Source: an uncultured Bacilli bacterium
GTDB lineage: Bacteria; Bacillota_I; Bacilli_A; RF39; UBA660
DNA: 14,363 nucleotides
Assembly (NCBI GenBank): GCA_947631285.1
Contig: CANRKS010000018.1
Span: 1 to 14,363, forward strand
Reading direction: 5' to 3'
Shown: one piece after another, positions 1-7,800 of the stretch
Layout: each line of letters begins with the position of its first letter
How positions within the stretch are numbered: position 1 is the first letter of the stretch
Notes under the pieces: generated by a model
The model's database searches: none
Told to the model about the DNA's origin: nothing
The model's input: the letters and a program-made list of their open reading frames with translations, nothing else
Program-made: the position numbers and the translations under genes

Positions 1-81
1 TCTCTTAAAAACTACCATTTTCTCTTACATTTCACTTTTTTCTAACTTTTCTGAAATTTATCTTTTCATTTGAGCAAAACG

Positions 82-104
82 AAAAAAGATGGAAAACCAT
101 CTTT
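82..104 (-). terminator. Rho-independent terminator of the GH31 gene
   Basis: On the minus strand, just after the GH31 stop codon, an 8-bp perfect stem (AAAGATGG / CCATCTTT) with a TTTT loop is followed by a run of T. Bases 1-81 beyond it hold no gene that I can see. Confidence 0.85.
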
Positions 105-111
105 AAAAAAT

Positions 112-2520
112 TTATATCTCTTCTGTAAATTCCAATAGTCTAATAAACATTTTAATAAATAATGGATCAAGTCCGACTTCTTTTAATTTTCTAATGTTAA
201 TTCTTTTTTTATTGATTGGTAAATTACTAAACATAATGGCTCCAATTTTTTCTTTTAACATTGTTTCAATACTTAAATCACTAATGATTTCATTTATGTC
301 TTCATTGATAATCCTTGAAGCTTCAATTTCAATATTAGTACCACTGCAAGTAACTGTTAAACTCTTCTTTGTATCAACACCTTTAATTTCAATAAGAAAA
401 TCATTTTCATCAGGATAAGAAGTAAAATTCGTTACTGTTTCTCCATTAATTTCTACATTTATTTTTTCTGGTTCGCGAGTATTTCTAAACCGAATAAAAT
501 AATCTCTATTATCTGGGATGATACCAGTTTTACCTTCAACAGGATGAATTGATAAAGCATAGTTATCTTTACTATAATCAAAATCAATAGCGGTTATAAT
601 ATAATATCCTTCTTCATATAAAGAAGAAATTCCATCATCTTCATATAAACGATAAACGTTGCTACTGCCAGGAAAAATATCAATATCCATCGCTTTTGGA
701 GAATTAGTATTATTAATGTTTTCATCTAACTTAGCAAGAGGGATAATGCAACCAGCTTTAGCAAATACTGGATAGTCTTCATCTTTGAAGAAAGAAATAT
801 ATCTTTTATTACCAATAAATTTTTTGCCCGTTTTAAAATCGTACCAAGTTCCTTTAGGTAAAAAGATTTTTTCCACAGATCTATTCATGACTGGATCTTT
901 AGGTTTAGTAATTGGCGCTACTAGCAACTCCGTACCAAAATAATATTCATTTCGATAATCGGGCTCGTCAAATATCTCTGGATAATAGTAATAAAGCGGT
1001 TGAATTACTGGTAGGCAGGTTTTATAATATTTATAATTTTCTGTATATATATAAGGAATCAGCTTTTGTCTTAACTTACAATAATTTTTAACAATTGTAT
1101 AAGTCTTCATATCCCAACGCCAAGGCTCCCTTTTATAATAAGCTCCTCTTTGAGCACTAAACCGGAAAATAGGACTATAAGTTGCAAATTCAGCATATCT
1201 TAGGTAAAGCTCGCTATCTTCAACTCCCCCTTTATAGCCACCAACATCATGGCTCCACCAAGAAAGGCCAATATTGCTAGCCGTAGAATTAAAGTATGGT
1301 AAATATTTTAGAGTGTCCCAGCCAACTCTTGTTTCGCCTGAATAATGGACAGGATATTTGTGAGCACTTTTTCCTCCATTACGAGATAAAATAAGACCTC
1401 TTTTATCCATAAATTTTTTATAATCGGTAAAGTGATAATAATTTAAAGCTCTTGTGGTAATTTCATCTCTACTATCAAGCCAAAAAAAGTCAACGCCTAA
1501 TTCATATAAGGGATTAATTAAATTTTTAAAGTAACTCATAATAAAGCTTTTATCCAAAACGCGAAAAGGAATTAATTTATTAGGAGGTAAATTTAACTCA
1601 GTACACATGGTTTGATAATTGTTTTCCATTGCATTAATACCTTCTGTACCATCTAAATTAAGGCCTAGCCTAACTCCTCTTTCATGTAAATATTTAATAA
1701 ATTCCTTAGGATGAGGGAAAAGCTCAGGATTAAAACTATAACCAGTTTTATATAAATTATAATTGCTTTTATCTTTTTTATGCCAAAATTCACTTAGTAA
1801 TAAAACTGATAAAGGAACATCATTTTTATTAAAGGCTCTAATTATTTTTTTGGCATCTTCTTCACTATATATTTGATCTCTATTCCACCATATACCTAAA
1901 GCATATCTAGGAATCATTGGAGGATAACCCGTAAGAGTAAAATAATCTTTTAAACATAGGCCAAAATCTCTTCGATAAGCAAATAAATAGATATCGATTC
2001 TTCTAGTGTTATTAGGTATCATAAAGCCATCGTTATCAATAAACATTGAGTAACTATCATCGAGGGTAGCAAAACCGTCAGTTGAATATAAGCCTCTTCC
2101 TAAGACTGTTTCACTGCCAAAATCTTCAATACTTAGCGCACTACCTTTAAAATTACGAGCTTCGGGATGACCATAATACCAAATTTTATCGGTATTAACA
2201 AGTTTTACTTTAAGGTTAGAATCAGGAGCAAAAGAAGGGCCTTTGAAGGCTTTTTCTTTCGCATATTGTAAAATAAAATATTTGGTCGTAATTACTAAGT
2301 ATTTTTCATCTTGCTCAACTTTCATCTTGGGAATTTCAAAATTACGGTTAGATACTATTTCGGTTTTGCCATCATAAAAAGTACCATCAAGTGAATATTC
2401 AAATCTTATTAAGCGTTCACTTAAGACAGTAATTCGATAGTTAACACCTTTAAAAACGGCTCTACTATCACTAACTAGATTTTCTGTATTAACTAAAAAA
2501 TGTTCACCCAAACTAGCCAT
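112..2520 (-). CDS. Glycoside hydrolase family 31 (alpha-glucosidase-like)
   Basis: An 802-residue cytoplasmic enzyme with no signal peptide, expected to release alpha-linked glucose or related sugars from oligosaccharides. Layout follows GH31: an N-terminal beta-sandwich (about 1-200), a (beta/alpha)8 barrel beginning around the PRYALGIWWNR stretch (204-214), then C-terminal beta domains. The nucleophile region reads FFWLDSRDE, with D349 as the expected nucleophile. The WWSHDVGG motif (421-428) is the usual GH31 signature. The position normally held by the acid/base Asp (SGD) is Glu here (SGET, E396), which may be a subfamily trait. A helical tail of about 60 residues follows the last beta domain. 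The ATG start is preceded by AGAGG at suitable spacing. The gene is monocistronic with its own promoter and terminator. Family assignment is firm; substrate and exact specificity are not known. Confidence 0.9.
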   Translation of the reverse strand: MASLGEHFLVNTENLVSDSRAVFKGVNYRITVLSERLIRFEYSLDGTFYDGKTEIVSNRNFEIPKMKVEQDEKYLVITTKYFILQYAKEKAFKGPSFAPDSNLKVKLVNTDKIWYYGHPEARNFKGSALSIEDFGSETVLGRGLYSTDGFATLDDSYSMFIDNDGFMIPNNTRRIDIYLFAYRRDFGLCLKDYFTLTGYPPMIPRYALGIWWNRDQIYSEEDAKKIIRAFNKNDVPLSVLLLSEFWHKKDKSNYNLYKTGYSFNPELFPHPKEFIKYLHERGVRLGLNLDGTEGINAMENNYQTMCTELNLPPNKLIPFRVLDKSFIMSYFKNLINPLYELGVDFFWLDSRDEITTRALNYYHFTDYKKFMDKRGLILSRNGGKSAHKYPVHYSGETRVGWDTLKYLPYFNSTASNIGLSWWSHDVGGYKGGVEDSELYLRYAEFATYSPIFRFSAQRGAYYKREPWRWDMKTYTIVKNYCKLRQKLIPYIYTENYKYYKTCLPVIQPLYYYYPEIFDEPDYRNEYYFGTELLVAPITKPKDPVMNRSVEKIFLPKGTWYDFKTGKKFIGNKRYISFFKDEDYPVFAKAGCIIPLAKLDENINNTNSPKAMDIDIFPGSSNVYRLYEDDGISSLYEEGYYIITAIDFDYSKDNYALSIHPVEGKTGIIPDNRDYFIRFRNTREPEKINVEINGETVTNFTSYPDENDFLIEIKGVDTKKSLTVTCSGTNIEIEASRIINEDINEIISDLSIETMLKEKIGAIMFSNLPINKKRINIRKLKEVGLDPLFIKMFIRLLEFTEEI

Positions 2521-2549
2521 ATCTAACCTCTTTTATTTTACCTATAATA

Positions 2550-2578
2550 AGAATAACAAAAAATAAAAGTTTTTTCAA
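2550..2578 (-). promoter_or_regulatory. Sigma-A-like promoter for the GH31 gene
   Basis: On the minus strand TTGAAA (2573-2578) and TATTCT (2550-2555) are separated by 17 bases, about 30 bases upstream of the ATG at 2520. No clear operator or catabolite-response element was recognised. Confidence 0.5.
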
Positions 2579-2638
2579 TAGGAGGATTATTAATCTTTGG
2601 AATAAAAAGAAGAAGAAAAAATCTTAAAATGGGCATTT

Positions 2639-2661
2639 AAAAACTACTATATAATTAGTAG
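2639..2661 (-). terminator. Terminator of trpS
   Basis: The minus strand has a CTACTA / TAGTAG stem with a 6-base loop and a TTTTT tail, 7 bases after the trpS stop codon. Confidence 0.7.
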
Positions 2662-2667
2662 CTTTCC

Positions 2668-3756
2668 TTATTTATTTTGAAATTTTTCTTGCATTTCCTC
2701 TAAGAATTTAGCATTGGTAAAATAATCAAGTCCCATCTTTTCTTTTACTTCCCTTAAGGTTTGATTGGCTCTTTGGTTAGCTTTTTCAGTTCCTTCTTTT
2801 AAGACTTCATAGACGTATTCAATATTGCTTTCTAATTCTTGCTTTTTATCTCTAATTGGGGTTATTAATTCGATTAAAATATTAGCTAAGAATTTTTTTA
2901 TTGTTACATCTCCAAGGCCACCTTTTTCATAATGAGCTTTTAATTCAGCCAAGTTATGATATTCAGGTAAATATTTTTTAAAATGTTCATCTTCGCAAAA
3001 AACATCTAAGTAAATAAAGACGGCATTATCTTTTACTTGGCCAGGATCTTCTACTCTAATATGGTTAGGATCAGTATACATTGACATAACTTTTCTTTTT
3101 ATTTCTTCATCTGAATCATCTAAGAAAATACAATTGTCTAATGATTTACTCATTTTAGATTTTCCATCTAAGCCAGGAAGTCTTTTGGCATAAGAACTTT
3201 CAGGTAATATTTCTTTAGGTTCCACTAAGGTTTCTCCATAAATCCTATTAAAGGAATGAACAATTTCACGTGTTTGTTCAATCATTGGCAATTGATCATC
3301 CCCCACCGGAACTAAAGTGGTTTTAAATGCTGTTATATCGGCGGCTTGACTTACAGGATAATTTAAAAAACCAGCTGGTATTGATTCATCAAAACCCCTT
3401 AATTTAATTTCTGATTTAACGGTTGGATTACGATGCAAGCGAGAAACCGTCACTAGATTCATATAATAAAAAGTCAATTCTGTTAAAGCAGAAACTTCTG
3501 ATTGAATAAAGATGTTGGTTTTGCGAGGATCGATTCCTGAAGCTAAATAAAACATTGCGACTTCCATCACATTATCTCGAACTTTTTTAGGATTAGAAAA
3601 ATTGTCGGTTAGAGCTTGAGCATCCGCGATCATTAGATACATTTCATCATAGTTAGCCTCATTTTGCAGTCTAATTCTATTTTTTAAAGAGCCCGCTAGA
3701 TGACCTAAATGAAGTTTGCCAGTAGGTCTATCGCCCGTTAATATAATTTTTTCCAT
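2668..3756 (-). CDS. trpS: Tryptophanyl-tRNA synthetase
   Basis: Charges tRNA-Trp with tryptophan in the cytoplasm. This is a class I synthetase: the N-terminal TGKLHLGH segment carries the HIGH-type signature (HLGH, residues 16-19), and KMSKS is intact at 201-205. The length, 362 residues, is slightly above the usual 330-340. I chose the ATG at 3756 over the GTG three codons upstream because AAGGTGAT, which overlaps that GTG, is a well-spaced ribosome binding site for the ATG. The gene is single, divergent from murE, with its own terminator. Only about a dozen bases separate the predicted transcription start from the ATG, so there is no room for the T-box leader common on Firmicute trpS genes. 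Confidence 0.95.
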   Translation of the reverse strand: MEKIILTGDRPTGKLHLGHLAGSLKNRIRLQNEANYDEMYLMIADAQALTDNFSNPKKVRDNVMEVAMFYLASGIDPRKTNIFIQSEVSALTELTFYYMNLVTVSRLHRNPTVKSEIKLRGFDESIPAGFLNYPVSQAADITAFKTTLVPVGDDQLPMIEQTREIVHSFNRIYGETLVEPKEILPESSYAKRLPGLDGKSKMSKSLDNCIFLDDSDEEIKRKVMSMYTDPNHIRVEDPGQVKDNAVFIYLDVFCEDEHFKKYLPEYHNLAELKAHYEKGGLGDVTIKKFLANILIELITPIRDKKQELESNIEYVYEVLKEGTEKANQRANQTLREVKEKMGLDYFTNAKFLEEMQEKFQNK

Positions 3757-3774
3757 AGAAATCACCTTTAGATG

Positions 3775-3783
3775 ATTATACCA
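3775..3783 (-). promoter_or_regulatory. Extended -10 promoter of trpS
   Basis: The minus strand reads TGGTATAAT, an extended -10 (TGn plus a perfect TATAAT at 3775-3780). The -35 region is poor. It belongs to a 10-bp inverted repeat shared with the murE promoter. Confidence 0.6.
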
Positions 3784-3817
3784 TATTTTTTTATCTATAG
3801 CTAATTTATATGGTATA
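3777..3817. repeat. Inverted repeat spanning the divergent trpS/murE promoters
   Basis: TATACCATAT (3777-3786) and ATATGGTATA (3808-3817) are perfect inverted copies separated by 21 bases. Each arm carries the extended -10 of one of the two divergent genes, so the symmetry may only reflect the two promoters. Confidence 0.6.
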
Positions 3818-3819
3818 CT
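3811..3819 (+). promoter_or_regulatory. murE: Extended -10 promoter of murE
   Basis: TGGTATACT on the plus strand is an extended -10 (TATACT 3814-3819) with a weak TTATCT -35 at 3791-3796 and a 17-base spacer. It leaves a leader of roughly 100 bases before the murE ATG. I recognised no riboswitch in this leader. Confidence 0.5.
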
Positions 3820-3924
3820 TTAAGAGTGAGTGGTTAATGAGTTATTTTAAAATTGATGCATAAATGCTAAAATATAAAAAATTATTTTTCTAAATATAAT
3901 TATAAATGAGGAGGCATAATAATT

Positions 3925-5277
3925 ATGTTAAAATACGAAACTAATTCTAAATTGGTGAAAGAAGGACAAATTTTTGTCGCTATTAAGGGACACACCGTAG
4001 ATGGACATGATTACATTCCTGAAGCCATAAAAAATGGAGCCAGCAAAATTGTAGGAGAAAAAGATTTAAGTTTAAGCATACCCTACGAAAAAGTAGCAAA
4101 TAGTGAAGAATATTTGAAAAAGCATTTAACGGAAGACTATAGTAAAGATGTTAATACTTTAAAAATAATTGGGGTAACAGGAACTAATGGTAAAACTACA
4201 AGTTGCTATCTTACCTATGAAATCTTGAAAGCTTTAAATAAAAAAGTTGCCTATCTAGGCACAATTGGTTATTTTTATAATGAGCAAAAAGAAGAAGTAA
4301 ATAATACTACGCCAGATATTTTATCTTTATACAAATTTTTAATGCATGCCAAAAATAATGGCTGTGAATATTTTGTTATGGAAGTATCAAGCCATGCTCT
4401 TTCTTTAGAAAGAGTATCAGGACTTCAATTTACAACTTGCGCTTTTACAAATCTTACGGAAGATCACTTAGATTATCATAAAACAATGGAAGCTTATTTA
4501 AATGAAAAAAGAAAAATTTTAAATTATTTAAAACCGGATAATTTAATGATTTTAAATAGTGACGATGAAGCTAGTGAAAAATTTAAAACTCATAAAAACT
4601 ATTTAACCTATGGATTAGATGGTGATTATAAAATTTTAAAATATAATATTTATCCTGATCATACTGATTTAGAATTTAGCTTTCTTGAGAATGTTTATCA
4701 AGTTACCACTAATCTGACAAGTAAATTTAATATATATAATTATTTAACAAGTTTAGCCTTAGTGCATAGTTTACAAATTAGCATTCCCGATATAATTAGT
4801 GTAACAAAAGAGATATATCCCCCAAAAGGAAGATGTGAAACCTATAAAGTAGGAAAAGGTTATGCGGTAGTTGATTATGCTCATACGCCAGATGCTGTTG
4901 AAAAAGTAATCGCTGCTTATAATGAACTTAAGAAAGGCCGCATTATTACAATTATTGGCTGCGGAGGAGATAGAGATCCAATCAAAAGACCTATTATGGG
5001 AAATATTGCTACTAAAAATAGTGATTATGTAATATTTACGAATGACAATCCAAGGACAGAAGATCCCGAAAAAATTATGAACGACATCGTGAAAGATAAT
5101 AAAAGTTCTAACTATGAAATCATTTATGATCGGAAGGAAGCAATTGTTAAAGGAATTAAAATGCTTCAAGATGAAGATATTTTATTAGTCCTTGGTAAGG
5201 GACATGAAGATTATCAAATAGTGGGTCATACTAAGTATCATTTAGATGATGCTGAGATAATTAAAGAAAATCAATAA
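3925..5277 (+). CDS. murE: UDP-MurNAc-dipeptide ligase MurE, probably meso-diaminopimelate-adding
   Basis: Adds the third amino acid to UDP-N-acetylmuramoyl-L-Ala-D-Glu in the cytoplasm, using ATP, during peptidoglycan precursor synthesis. Three Mur ligase domains are visible: an N-terminal substrate domain (about 1-80), the central ATPase with GTNGKT (86-91), and a C-terminal ligand domain. The specificity motif is DNPR (374-377), the form known from meso-diaminopimelate-adding enzymes; lysine-adding MurE usually lacks that Arg. GKGHE is present near the C-terminus. At 450 residues it is slightly short for the family, mainly in the N-terminal domain. The start has GAGGAGG ten bases upstream. 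It stands alone here rather than in a dcw cluster, and ends in tandem TAA codons before a strong hairpin. Confidence 0.93.
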   Translation: MLKYETNSKLVKEGQIFVAIKGHTVDGHDYIPEAIKNGASKIVGEKDLSLSIPYEKVANSEEYLKKHLTEDYSKDVNTLKIIGVTGTNGKTTSCYLTYEILKALNKKVAYLGTIGYFYNEQKEEVNNTTPDILSLYKFLMHAKNNGCEYFVMEVSSHALSLERVSGLQFTTCAFTNLTEDHLDYHKTMEAYLNEKRKILNYLKPDNLMILNSDDEASEKFKTHKNYLTYGLDGDYKILKYNIYPDHTDLEFSFLENVYQVTTNLTSKFNIYNYLTSLALVHSLQISIPDIISVTKEIYPPKGRCETYKVGKGYAVVDYAHTPDAVEKVIAAYNELKKGRIITIIGCGGDRDPIKRPIMGNIATKNSDYVIFTNDNPRTEDPEKIMNDIVKDNKSSNYEIIYDRKEAIVKGIKMLQDEDILLVLGKGHEDYQIVGHTKYHLDDAEIIKENQ

Positions 5278-5296
5278 TAAAAATTATTTTAATATT

Positions 5297-5334
5297 AAAG
5301 GACCGCCTTTCAAAAAAGAAGCAGTCCTTTTTAA
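5297..5334 (+). terminator. Terminator of murE
   Basis: The outer stem AAAGGAC / GTCCTTT (5297-5303 and 5324-5330) encloses a smaller imperfect inner stem and is followed by T residues. It sits between the convergent murE and plsC-like genes and may also act weakly on the other strand. Confidence 0.75.
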
Positions 5335-5918
5335 TTTTCACTAATCATGTTTCGAATTGTTTTTTCTAAATATTTTAATTGGTCGGCTTCTTTAATTTGA
5401 CGTAGATCAATTGGAGAGCCAAAAACTATTTTAGGATGTCCTCTAAATTTAAAGTCCCCAGTTATGGCAAAAGGGATTATGGGAGCATCTGCTTTTTGGG
5501 CAAAAGAAATTACCCCTGGTTTAAAAGGGAGCAAAACATCTTTTTTGTGGAAGGTTCCTTCTGGAAAAATCCCTATTACTTTGCCTTCGCTTAGAATATT
5601 TAATACTTCTTCTTTAGCTAAAGGATTGTGATTTTGACGATCTATTTTGATAAGATGCATTTTACGGAAAATCCAGCCAAATGGGAATTTGAATAATTCC
5701 TTTTTGCCTAAAATATGAATTGGTCTTTTGCACGCTAAGAAAAGTAAGTATGAGTCAAAATTGCTAACATGATTGCCAGCTAAAATACATTTACCTTCTA
5801 AAGGAATATTAGATTGTCCGAAGCATTTACCACCCCAAAAAAGATTACCTAACCATACTATTAGTCGAGAGGTAATGTTATAAAACAAATAACCTTTATC
5901 GGATTTCGACTTTTGCAT
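5331..5918 (-). CDS. plsC: PlsC-type 1-acylglycerol-3-phosphate acyltransferase
   Basis: Expected to transfer an acyl chain to lysophosphatidic acid at the membrane, forming phosphatidic acid for phospholipid and glycolipid synthesis. The 195-residue protein has the acyltransferase motif HX4D (H50-D55, within NHVSNFD), a conserved DR (93-94), FPEGT (118-122) and the APIIPFAITG segment expected in the last motif block. A hydrophobic N-terminal stretch (about 10-30) would hold it to the membrane. Its ATG lies inside the end of the upstream acyltransferase-like gene (23-base overlap), with AGAGG upstream, so translation is probably coupled. Short PlsC-like proteins can act on other lysolipids, so the substrate is inferred. 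Confidence 0.85.
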   Translation of the reverse strand: MQKSKSDKGYLFYNITSRLIVWLGNLFWGGKCFGQSNIPLEGKCILAGNHVSNFDSYLLFLACKRPIHILGKKELFKFPFGWIFRKMHLIKIDRQNHNPLAKEEVLNILSEGKVIGIFPEGTFHKKDVLLPFKPGVISFAQKADAPIIPFAITGDFKFRGHPKIVFGSPIDLRQIKEADQLKYLEKTIRNMISEN

Positions 5919-6750
5919 TTACATCATCCTCTAAAAGCTCAGGATTATCTAAAATATATTGCATTAATTTAATTGATTGAATAAAATAAAAACCATCAGC
6001 AATTCTTTCATCTATAGTTATGCCAAATTCACATAGATATTTCTTTTGACCATTTATTAACTCTTCTTTTATTTCCCCAATTGTTATAATACCAGAACAA
6101 GTTCCAAAATCAGTGACATTATGATATATGCCTCCTGTTTTAAAGGTGCCTAAGTTTGAGACAATCATACTACTATAGTAAAGATTATCTTTTACTAGAA
6201 AGCTAGGTAAAAAGCCCCATTTATCAAATAATTTAAAAAGGGATACAATAGGGACTCTCAACATATTGGGTAATTTGGCAAGAATATGAATGGCAGCATT
6301 GGCACCAGCACCCGTATCCTTATTTTTTCGAACATTAAAGACTTTTTCTTTAATCTTTTTGCTAATAGTAAAGATATTATCATTTTCTAACATAGGCATA
6401 ATGACCATAATTTCGTCAGCTTTATCATGAAAGTCTACTTTCATAACAAAAGATAGAGAGACTTCATTATGCTCATATACATGCCTGTTACTTATAAAGC
6501 GATTTAGTAAAGGCCGATTATATAATACTTTACTTATTAGGGTTGAAAAAGCATGAAAGTAAGTAATTTGCTCATCCTTTTTATTTAATTTTTGCATATA
6601 ATTAACTAAAGCTGTCACATCCATTTTTTGATTGATAAAAAGTTCCCCTAAAGATCTTTTGGGTTTTAAGTCAATCAAAATTTGATTCATTGCGGGAATA
6701 TCGCGGCATCTTTTTCCATCGCGACGATCACCAAATTTCCTTTTCATCAC
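5896..6750 (-). CDS. Stand-alone E2/CAT-fold acyltransferase-like protein lacking the catalytic His
   Basis: A 284-residue protein resembling the catalytic core of 2-oxo-acid dehydrogenase E2 and chloramphenicol acetyltransferase. The TYFHAFSTLISKVLYNRP stretch (about 64-81) and the C-terminal ITIDERIADG block are typical. There is no lipoyl or E1-binding domain and no dehydrogenase partner gene in the window. The HxxxDG active-site motif reads ERIADG: Glu (E248) replaces the catalytic His, while D252-G253 are kept. It overlaps plsC, which suggests a lipid- or envelope-related role. The start is GTG (6748-6750) or the adjacent ATG (6745-6747). A long AGGAGGAGG site upstream fits the GTG slightly better by spacing. 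The fold assignment is good; function is unknown. Confidence 0.7.
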   Translation of the reverse strand: MMKRKFGDRRDGKRCRDIPAMNQILIDLKPKRSLGELFINQKMDVTALVNYMQKLNKKDEQITYFHAFSTLISKVLYNRPLLNRFISNRHVYEHNEVSLSFVMKVDFHDKADEIMVIMPMLENDNIFTISKKIKEKVFNVRKNKDTGAGANAAIHILAKLPNMLRVPIVSLFKLFDKWGFLPSFLVKDNLYYSSMIVSNLGTFKTGGIYHNVTDFGTCSGIITIGEIKEELINGQKKYLCEFGITIDERIADGFYFIQSIKLMQYILDNPELLEDDVNAKVEIR

Positions 6751-6779
6751 GTTAATAGCCTCCTCCTGTGAATTTCTTC

Positions 6780-6807
6780 TTGAATTTTTAATTTTATATG
6801 ATATAAT
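6780..6807 (+). promoter_or_regulatory. Promoter of tRNA-Gly
   Basis: TTGAAT (6780-6785), a 16-base spacer and a perfect TATAAT (6802-6807) lie 9 bases before the tRNA 5' end. Confidence 0.75.
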
Positions 6808-6816
6808 TATTTACAT

Positions 6817-6890
6817 GCAGGTGTAGTTTAATGGTAGAACTATAGCCTTCCAAGCTATTAACGTGAGTTCGATTCTCATCACCTGCTCCA
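6817..6890 (+). tRNA. tRNA-Gly, anticodon UCC
   Basis: The acceptor stem GCAGGTG pairs with CACCTGC, followed by discriminator T and an encoded CCA. The anticodon stem ATAGC / GCTAT closes the loop CTTCCAA, giving anticodon TCC. The T-loop TTCGATTC is standard. Bases 6844-6869 reappear inverted just downstream, inside the nuclease gene. Confidence 0.96.
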
Positions 6891-6904
6891 TTATTTTGAA
6901 ATAT

Positions 6905-6926
6905 CAGTCTTAAGACTGTTTTTTTT
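6905..6926 (+). terminator. Terminator of tRNA-Gly
   Basis: The palindrome CAGTCTTAAGACTG (6905-6918) is followed by eight T residues. There is no T-tract on the opposite strand, so it should stop only plus-strand transcription. Confidence 0.8.
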
Positions 6927-6931
6927 ATGTT

Positions 6932-7702
6932 TTAACTCACGTTAATAGCTGAAGGCTTAGTTTCTTTTAAATATAATTGTTCAATAATATCATCAAATAA
7001 ACTATACCATTTTAACTGCACGCAATATCTATCTTTATTATATAATAAATTATTGTTTAAACATCTATTCTTGGGCTGAACTATTAAAGGTCCAAAATGA
7101 ATAGATGAAGAATAATCTTTAAATTTTCTTAAAAAGATATCGATAATGTCTTCTTTAGTAATCCATAAAAAGTCATTAGCTTCACCATATATTAAAGCTG
7201 AAATTGAATAAAAGGAGTTATTACCTTTTAATACAAAACGTTCAACTGCCTTTTTAATTATATTTTTATTTTGTAATTCTTGATTTATTTTGTCCATTTG
7301 TGGTTGATGGTCTTTCTTATATTCTTTCGAAGATAATCTAACTTGTCCTTTACCATTAGTAGTGCCATCAGCATAATGATATTTTAAAAATTCTATTACA
7401 CTTTCTCTTGAAATATGATTTTCAATTAAAAAATGAATAAACTCACTGATTGCTTCAACGTGAACAGAGTTTTTACTTCCTTTTTTTATACTTACGCCTT
7501 TAATTTGACCATTAACCTTTATTAATAGATCTGATTTTTGAAAATAATGATTTCGCCAACAGCGGATTATAGAATTTTCAGACTCTTTTGGATACAAATA
7601 TTTAATTAAATCATAAGTCATTGGATCTAATTCACATATTAACTTACCATTTATCTTTTTTACAAATTCATATTCATTATCATAGCCATTAATACTACTC
7701 AA
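6932..7702 (-). CDS. Putative solo PD-(D/E)XK-like nuclease
   Basis: I do not recognise a named family. The 256-residue soluble protein carries a restriction-endonuclease-like core. N-terminal acidic residues (E10, E12) lie in a predicted helix. These are followed by D58 (KSDLLIKV), then beta-strand SIKKG (71-75) supplying K73, then H81 and E83 at the start of a helix. D58...S71-x-K73 fits a PD-(D/E)XK motif with the middle acid replaced by Ser, as in some restriction enzymes. The C-terminal half, after the DGT at about 115-117, is probably a target-recognition or structural domain. There is no adjacent methylase. The start is TTG (7700-7702) with AAAGGAGG five bases upstream. The last seven codons are an inverted copy of tRNA-Gly sequence. 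The gene is divergent from the PE-POL gene, suggesting a joint module. Confidence 0.6.
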   Translation of the reverse strand: MSSINGYDNEYEFVKKINGKLICELDPMTYDLIKYLYPKESENSIIRCWRNHYFQKSDLLIKVNGQIKGVSIKKGSKNSVHVEAISEFIHFLIENHISRESVIEFLKYHYADGTTNGKGQVRLSSKEYKKDHQPQMDKINQELQNKNIIKKAVERFVLKGNNSFYSISALIYGEANDFLWITKEDIIDIFLRKFKDYSSSIHFGPLIVQPKNRCLNNNLLYNKDRYCVQLKWYSLFDDIIEQLYLKETKPSAINVS

Positions 7703-7800
7703 TGTTCCCTCCTTTCTACACTCTCCAAAACCATCTTACCATAAAATTTAAAATAATTAAATAATTTACAATGTATTCTTATTCTTAATAGGAATAGTTT

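Larger units (their letters stand above)
6747..6957. repeat. Three copies of a tRNA-Gly-internal sequence around the tRNA gene
   Basis: GCTATTAACGTGA occurs in tRNA-Gly on the plus strand (6854-6866) and twice on the minus strand: at 6747-6759, across the acyltransferase start codon, and at 6937-6949, in the 3' end of the nuclease gene. The latter match to the tRNA is longer: minus-strand 6957-6934 equals tRNA 6844-6869 except for a 2-base deletion (CA) in the anticodon loop. The two minus-strand copies are therefore direct repeats flanking the tRNA gene. Confidence 0.9.

Noticed and set aside
3757..3924. T-box leader upstream of trpS
   Set aside because: The -10 box is about 20 bases from the trpS ATG, leaving no room for a specifier stem or antiterminator.
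4771..5169. A 132-codon frame on the minus strand inside murE
   Set aside because: It lies wholly within the well-supported murE gene on the opposite strand and resembles no protein; AT-rich complement effect.
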